From Actinomycetota bacterium (lineage in GTDB: Bacteria; Actinomycetota; Actinomycetes; Nanopelagicales; Nanopelagicaceae): a DNA stretch of 8,366 nt. Location: positions 1-8,366 of the forward strand of contig WLOR01000065.1 in the NCBI GenBank assembly GCA_009699165.1, in the 5' to 3' direction. Position 1 is the stretch's first letter. Each line of letters begins with the position of its first letter. Made by a program: the position numbers and the translations under genes. The notes below the pieces were generated by a model, which did not search any database, was not told where the DNA came from, and was given only the letters and a program-made list of their open reading frames with translations. This document shows, piece by piece, positions 6,957-8,366 of the stretch.

Positions 6957-6962
6957 ACGATA
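6957..6962 (-). promoter_or_regulatory. Candidate -10 element for leaderless glgC transcript
   Basis: TATCGT on the minus strand ends 6 nt before the glgC ATG, with TAGCAC between and no Shine-Dalgarno. Transcription would then begin at the start codon. No good -35 is seen at 16-19 nt; TTGACC occurs on this strand but only 13 nt upstream. The element overlaps, by two bases, a TAGCCT hexamer on the plus strand, so glgC and glgA promoters may be mutually exclusive. Confidence 0.4.
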
Positions 6963-6989
6963 GCCTGTACCCCATGGTCAAGGTAAGGG
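6961..6989 (+). promoter_or_regulatory. glgA leader: possible -10 and Shine-Dalgarno
   Basis: TAGCCT (6961-6966) is a TAnnnT hexamer, identical to the one before xylB, and could start a leader of about 24 nt. AAGGG (6985-6989) sits 7 nt before the glgA ATG at 6997 and is a reasonable ribosome site, so glgA appears to use a leader, unlike glgC opposite. No -35 was identified; the promoter part is weaker than the ribosome-site part. Confidence 0.35.
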
Positions 6990-6996
6990 CACAGCA

Positions 6997-8157
6997 ATGA
7001 GCGATTTGAAAATTGGAGTCATCACTAAAGAGTGGCCCCCTGCCATTTATGGAGGCGCAGGAGTCCATGTCCTGCAACTAACGCAAGCACTTCGCACAAT
7101 CAGTGATGTATCCGTGGATGTTCACTGTTTTGGTGGTGCCCGCAGTGATGCTTTTGGCTACTCAACTCCCGCAGAGTTCGCTGATGCAAATCCAGCGGTA
7201 CAAGCCCTCGCTACCGATCTTGAAATAGCCTCGCATTTAGAAGGTGTAGACGTTGTTCATTCGCACACCTGGTATGCCAATATGGCCGGTCACATTGCAT
7301 CGCTGCAGTATCAAATCCCCCACATAGTCAGCGCGCACTCGCTCGAACCGTTGCGACCTTGGAAGGCTGAGCAACTCGGTGGTGGATTTGCAATCTCATC
7401 TTGGGCAGAAAAAACAGCATATGAAGCTGCATCAGCAATTATCGCCGTCAGTGATGCGATGCGCGCCGATGTACTTGCCGCATACCCTTCGATTTCACCC
7501 GATAAAGTTGTAACTATTCGCAACGGTGTTGATACGTCGAAATTCCTTCCCAACCATGATTTAAGCACTGCAGAAAAGTTTGGAGTTACGGGTCGCTATG
7601 CGATTTTTGTTGGTCGCATTACTCGACAGAAGGGTTTAGCCCATCTTTTGCGCTCCTGGAAAGAGGTTCCAGATGAGTATGGATTAGTTTTGGCTGCAGG
7701 CAGCCCTGATGAAGAAGGAATCGGCAATGAGGTTGCAGATCTCATCGCAGAACTATCACTAACTAGAAAAAATATCTGGTGGATTAAAGATATGTTGCCT
7801 CATTCAGAGTTAACGGCGATGTTGACGGGAGCAGATCTTTTTATCTGCCCTTCTGTGTATGAGCCACTCGGAATCGTTAACTTAGAGGCGATGGCATGTG
7901 AAACTGCGGTACTTGGATCTAGAGTCGGCGGAATTCCTGAAGTAGTCGCAGATAAGGAGACTGGCGAGTTAGTTGACTATGACGGCAACAGTGATTCCTT
8001 TGAAAATGCACTCAGTGAAGCGATAACGCGTCTGATGTCACAGCCAGATCTGCTCAATGACTATGGCTCTGCTGGCAGAGTACGTGCAATGAACCTCTTT
8101 GGATGGGATGCCGTCGCTGCAGCAACTGTGGCTCTTTATCGACGTGTGATTGCATAA
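6997..8157 (+). CDS. glgA: GT4-family glycogen synthase / maltose-1-phosphate synthase (GlgA/GlgM type)
   Basis: It is a retaining glycosyltransferase that uses ADP-glucose from GlgC for alpha-glucan synthesis. The 386 residues and sequence fit the short actinobacterial GT4 type rather than the roughly 480-residue GT5 GlgA of E. coli. The GT-B fold has an N-terminal domain with KEWPPAIYGGAGVHV (11-25, glycine loop), DVVHSHTWYANMAG (85-98) and VSAHSLEP (111-118). Its C-terminal domain has FVGRITRQKG (204-213, Arg207 and Lys212 contacting the donor phosphates) and the EX7E motif in SVYEPLGIVNLEAMA (286-300, Glu289 and Glu297), then GGIPEVV. The mycobacterial relative GlgM (Rv1212c) is known to make maltose 1-phosphate from ADP-glucose and glucose 1-phosphate, so this product is as likely as direct chain elongation. 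No branching enzyme or GlgE is in the window to decide. The stop codon directly abuts the start of the next permease gene. Confidence 0.93.
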   Translation: MSDLKIGVITKEWPPAIYGGAGVHVLQLTQALRTISDVSVDVHCFGGARSDAFGYSTPAEFADANPAVQALATDLEIASHLEGVDVVHSHTWYANMAGHIASLQYQIPHIVSAHSLEPLRPWKAEQLGGGFAISSWAEKTAYEAASAIIAVSDAMRADVLAAYPSISPDKVVTIRNGVDTSKFLPNHDLSTAEKFGVTGRYAIFVGRITRQKGLAHLLRSWKEVPDEYGLVLAAGSPDEEGIGNEVADLIAELSLTRKNIWWIKDMLPHSELTAMLTGADLFICPSVYEPLGIVNLEAMACETAVLGSRVGGIPEVVADKETGELVDYDGNSDSFENALSEAITRLMSQPDLLNDYGSAGRVRAMNLFGWDAVAAATVALYRRVIA

Positions 8158-8366
8158 ATGACCCGTAAATCCTGGATTCAGTTTGGCATCGTTGGTCTTT
8201 TATGGGGAATTCCATATTTACTGATGAAGGTCGCAGTTGCCGATATCCCACCTCCACTAATCGTTGCCGGAAGAACTTTAATCGGCGCTGCAATATTGAT
8301 TCCAATTGCCATCCACAAGAGGAGTTTCATGGATGCAGTACGTGGCATCAAATACGTATTGCCATA
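8158..8366 (+). CDS. DMT/EamA-family permease, N-terminal part (3' end outside window)
   Basis: The first 69 codons of an inner-membrane EamA transporter are visible before the window ends, with no stop. The first helix, residues about 8-27, carries the family-typical GLLWGIPYLLMKVAV (small-Trp-Gly segment near the start of helix 1). A polar ADIPPP loop follows, then a second helix at about 33-52 led by VAGRTLIGA, with the arginine common at that place in EamA proteins, and then a basic cytoplasmic stretch (HKRS). The ATG follows the glgA stop codon with no intervening base, and no clear Shine-Dalgarno is present, so translation probably depends on ribosomes finishing glgA. Substrate is unknown. 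It is a different part of the protein from the permease fragment at the left end, so the two cannot be compared directly here. Confidence 0.85.
   Translation, partial: MTRKSWIQFGIVGLLWGIPYLLMKVAVADIPPPLIVAGRTLIGAAILIPIAIHKRSFMDAVRGIKYVLP

Noticed and set aside
8054..8305. 83-codon minus-strand frame across the glgA end and second permease start
   Set aside because: Antisense to two recognisable coding segments; no domain or start signal.
1..8366. Window as a small circular element, because EamA fragments sit at both ends
   Set aside because: The visible pieces (about 69 and 106 residues) do not join into a full permease of about 290-300 residues, and there is no terminal repeat, replication or mobilisation gene.
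1..8366. Defence system, phage, CRISPR, insertion sequence or biosynthetic cluster
   Set aside because: All substantial frames are accounted for by core metabolism, DNA repair and transport; no spaced direct repeats, transposase or phage motif was seen.

Overview
This window looks like ordinary chromosomal core metabolism from an actinobacterium with a compact, moderately low-GC genome. Three things point to Actinobacteria: a class II (mycobacterial type) DAHP synthase, a phosphofructokinase close in sequence to the actinobacterial PfkA/Pfp group, and a divergent glgC/GT4-type glgA pair arranged as in mycobacteria. The AT-leaning codon use, very short gaps and overlapping gene ends suggest a streamlined lineage, for example freshwater acI (Nanopelagicales). 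That last placement is inference only. I see no mobile element, CRISPR array, rRNA, tRNA or phage gene.

Layout, left to right. The 3' end of a DMT/EamA-family permease overlaps the start of a low-specificity threonine aldolase by 11 nt (both +). The aldolase gene runs tail to tail into a methylguanine-DNA methyltransferase gene (-), and the two overlap by 24 nt. Upstream of the methyltransferase, on the same strand, lie class II DAHP synthase and then a phosphofructokinase carrying the residue pair typical of pyrophosphate-dependent enzymes. A short divergent spacer with promoter-like elements and an inverted repeat leads into a xylulokinase-type FGGY kinase (+). Its stop codon is 1 nt from that of glgC (-). 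glgC diverges from a GT4 glycogen synthase/GlgM-type gene (+) across 46 nt. The glycogen gene is followed with no gap by the 5' end of a second EamA permease, cut by the window edge.

Taken together, the genes handle hexose and pentose phosphates and storage glucan. The FGGY kinase probably feeds xylulose 5-phosphate into the pentose phosphate pathway. The phosphofructokinase controls, possibly reversibly, the fructose 6-phosphate/fructose 1,6-bisphosphate step. DAHP synthase draws erythrose 4-phosphate and PEP into aromatic synthesis. GlgC and GlgA/GlgM build alpha-glucan from glucose 1-phosphate. GlgC releases PPi and a PPi-dependent phosphofructokinase would consume it, so the two may be linked metabolically (inference).

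Several start codons (aroG, xylB, glgC and possibly ogt) lack a clear Shine-Dalgarno but have a TAnnnT hexamer 6-7 nt upstream, which is the pattern of leaderless transcription. No stretch above 300 nt lacks a gene. I found no convincing undescribed system. The best leads are the predicted PPi dependence, the leaderless start pattern, the inverted repeat in the xylB promoter, and the transporter-aldolase coupling.
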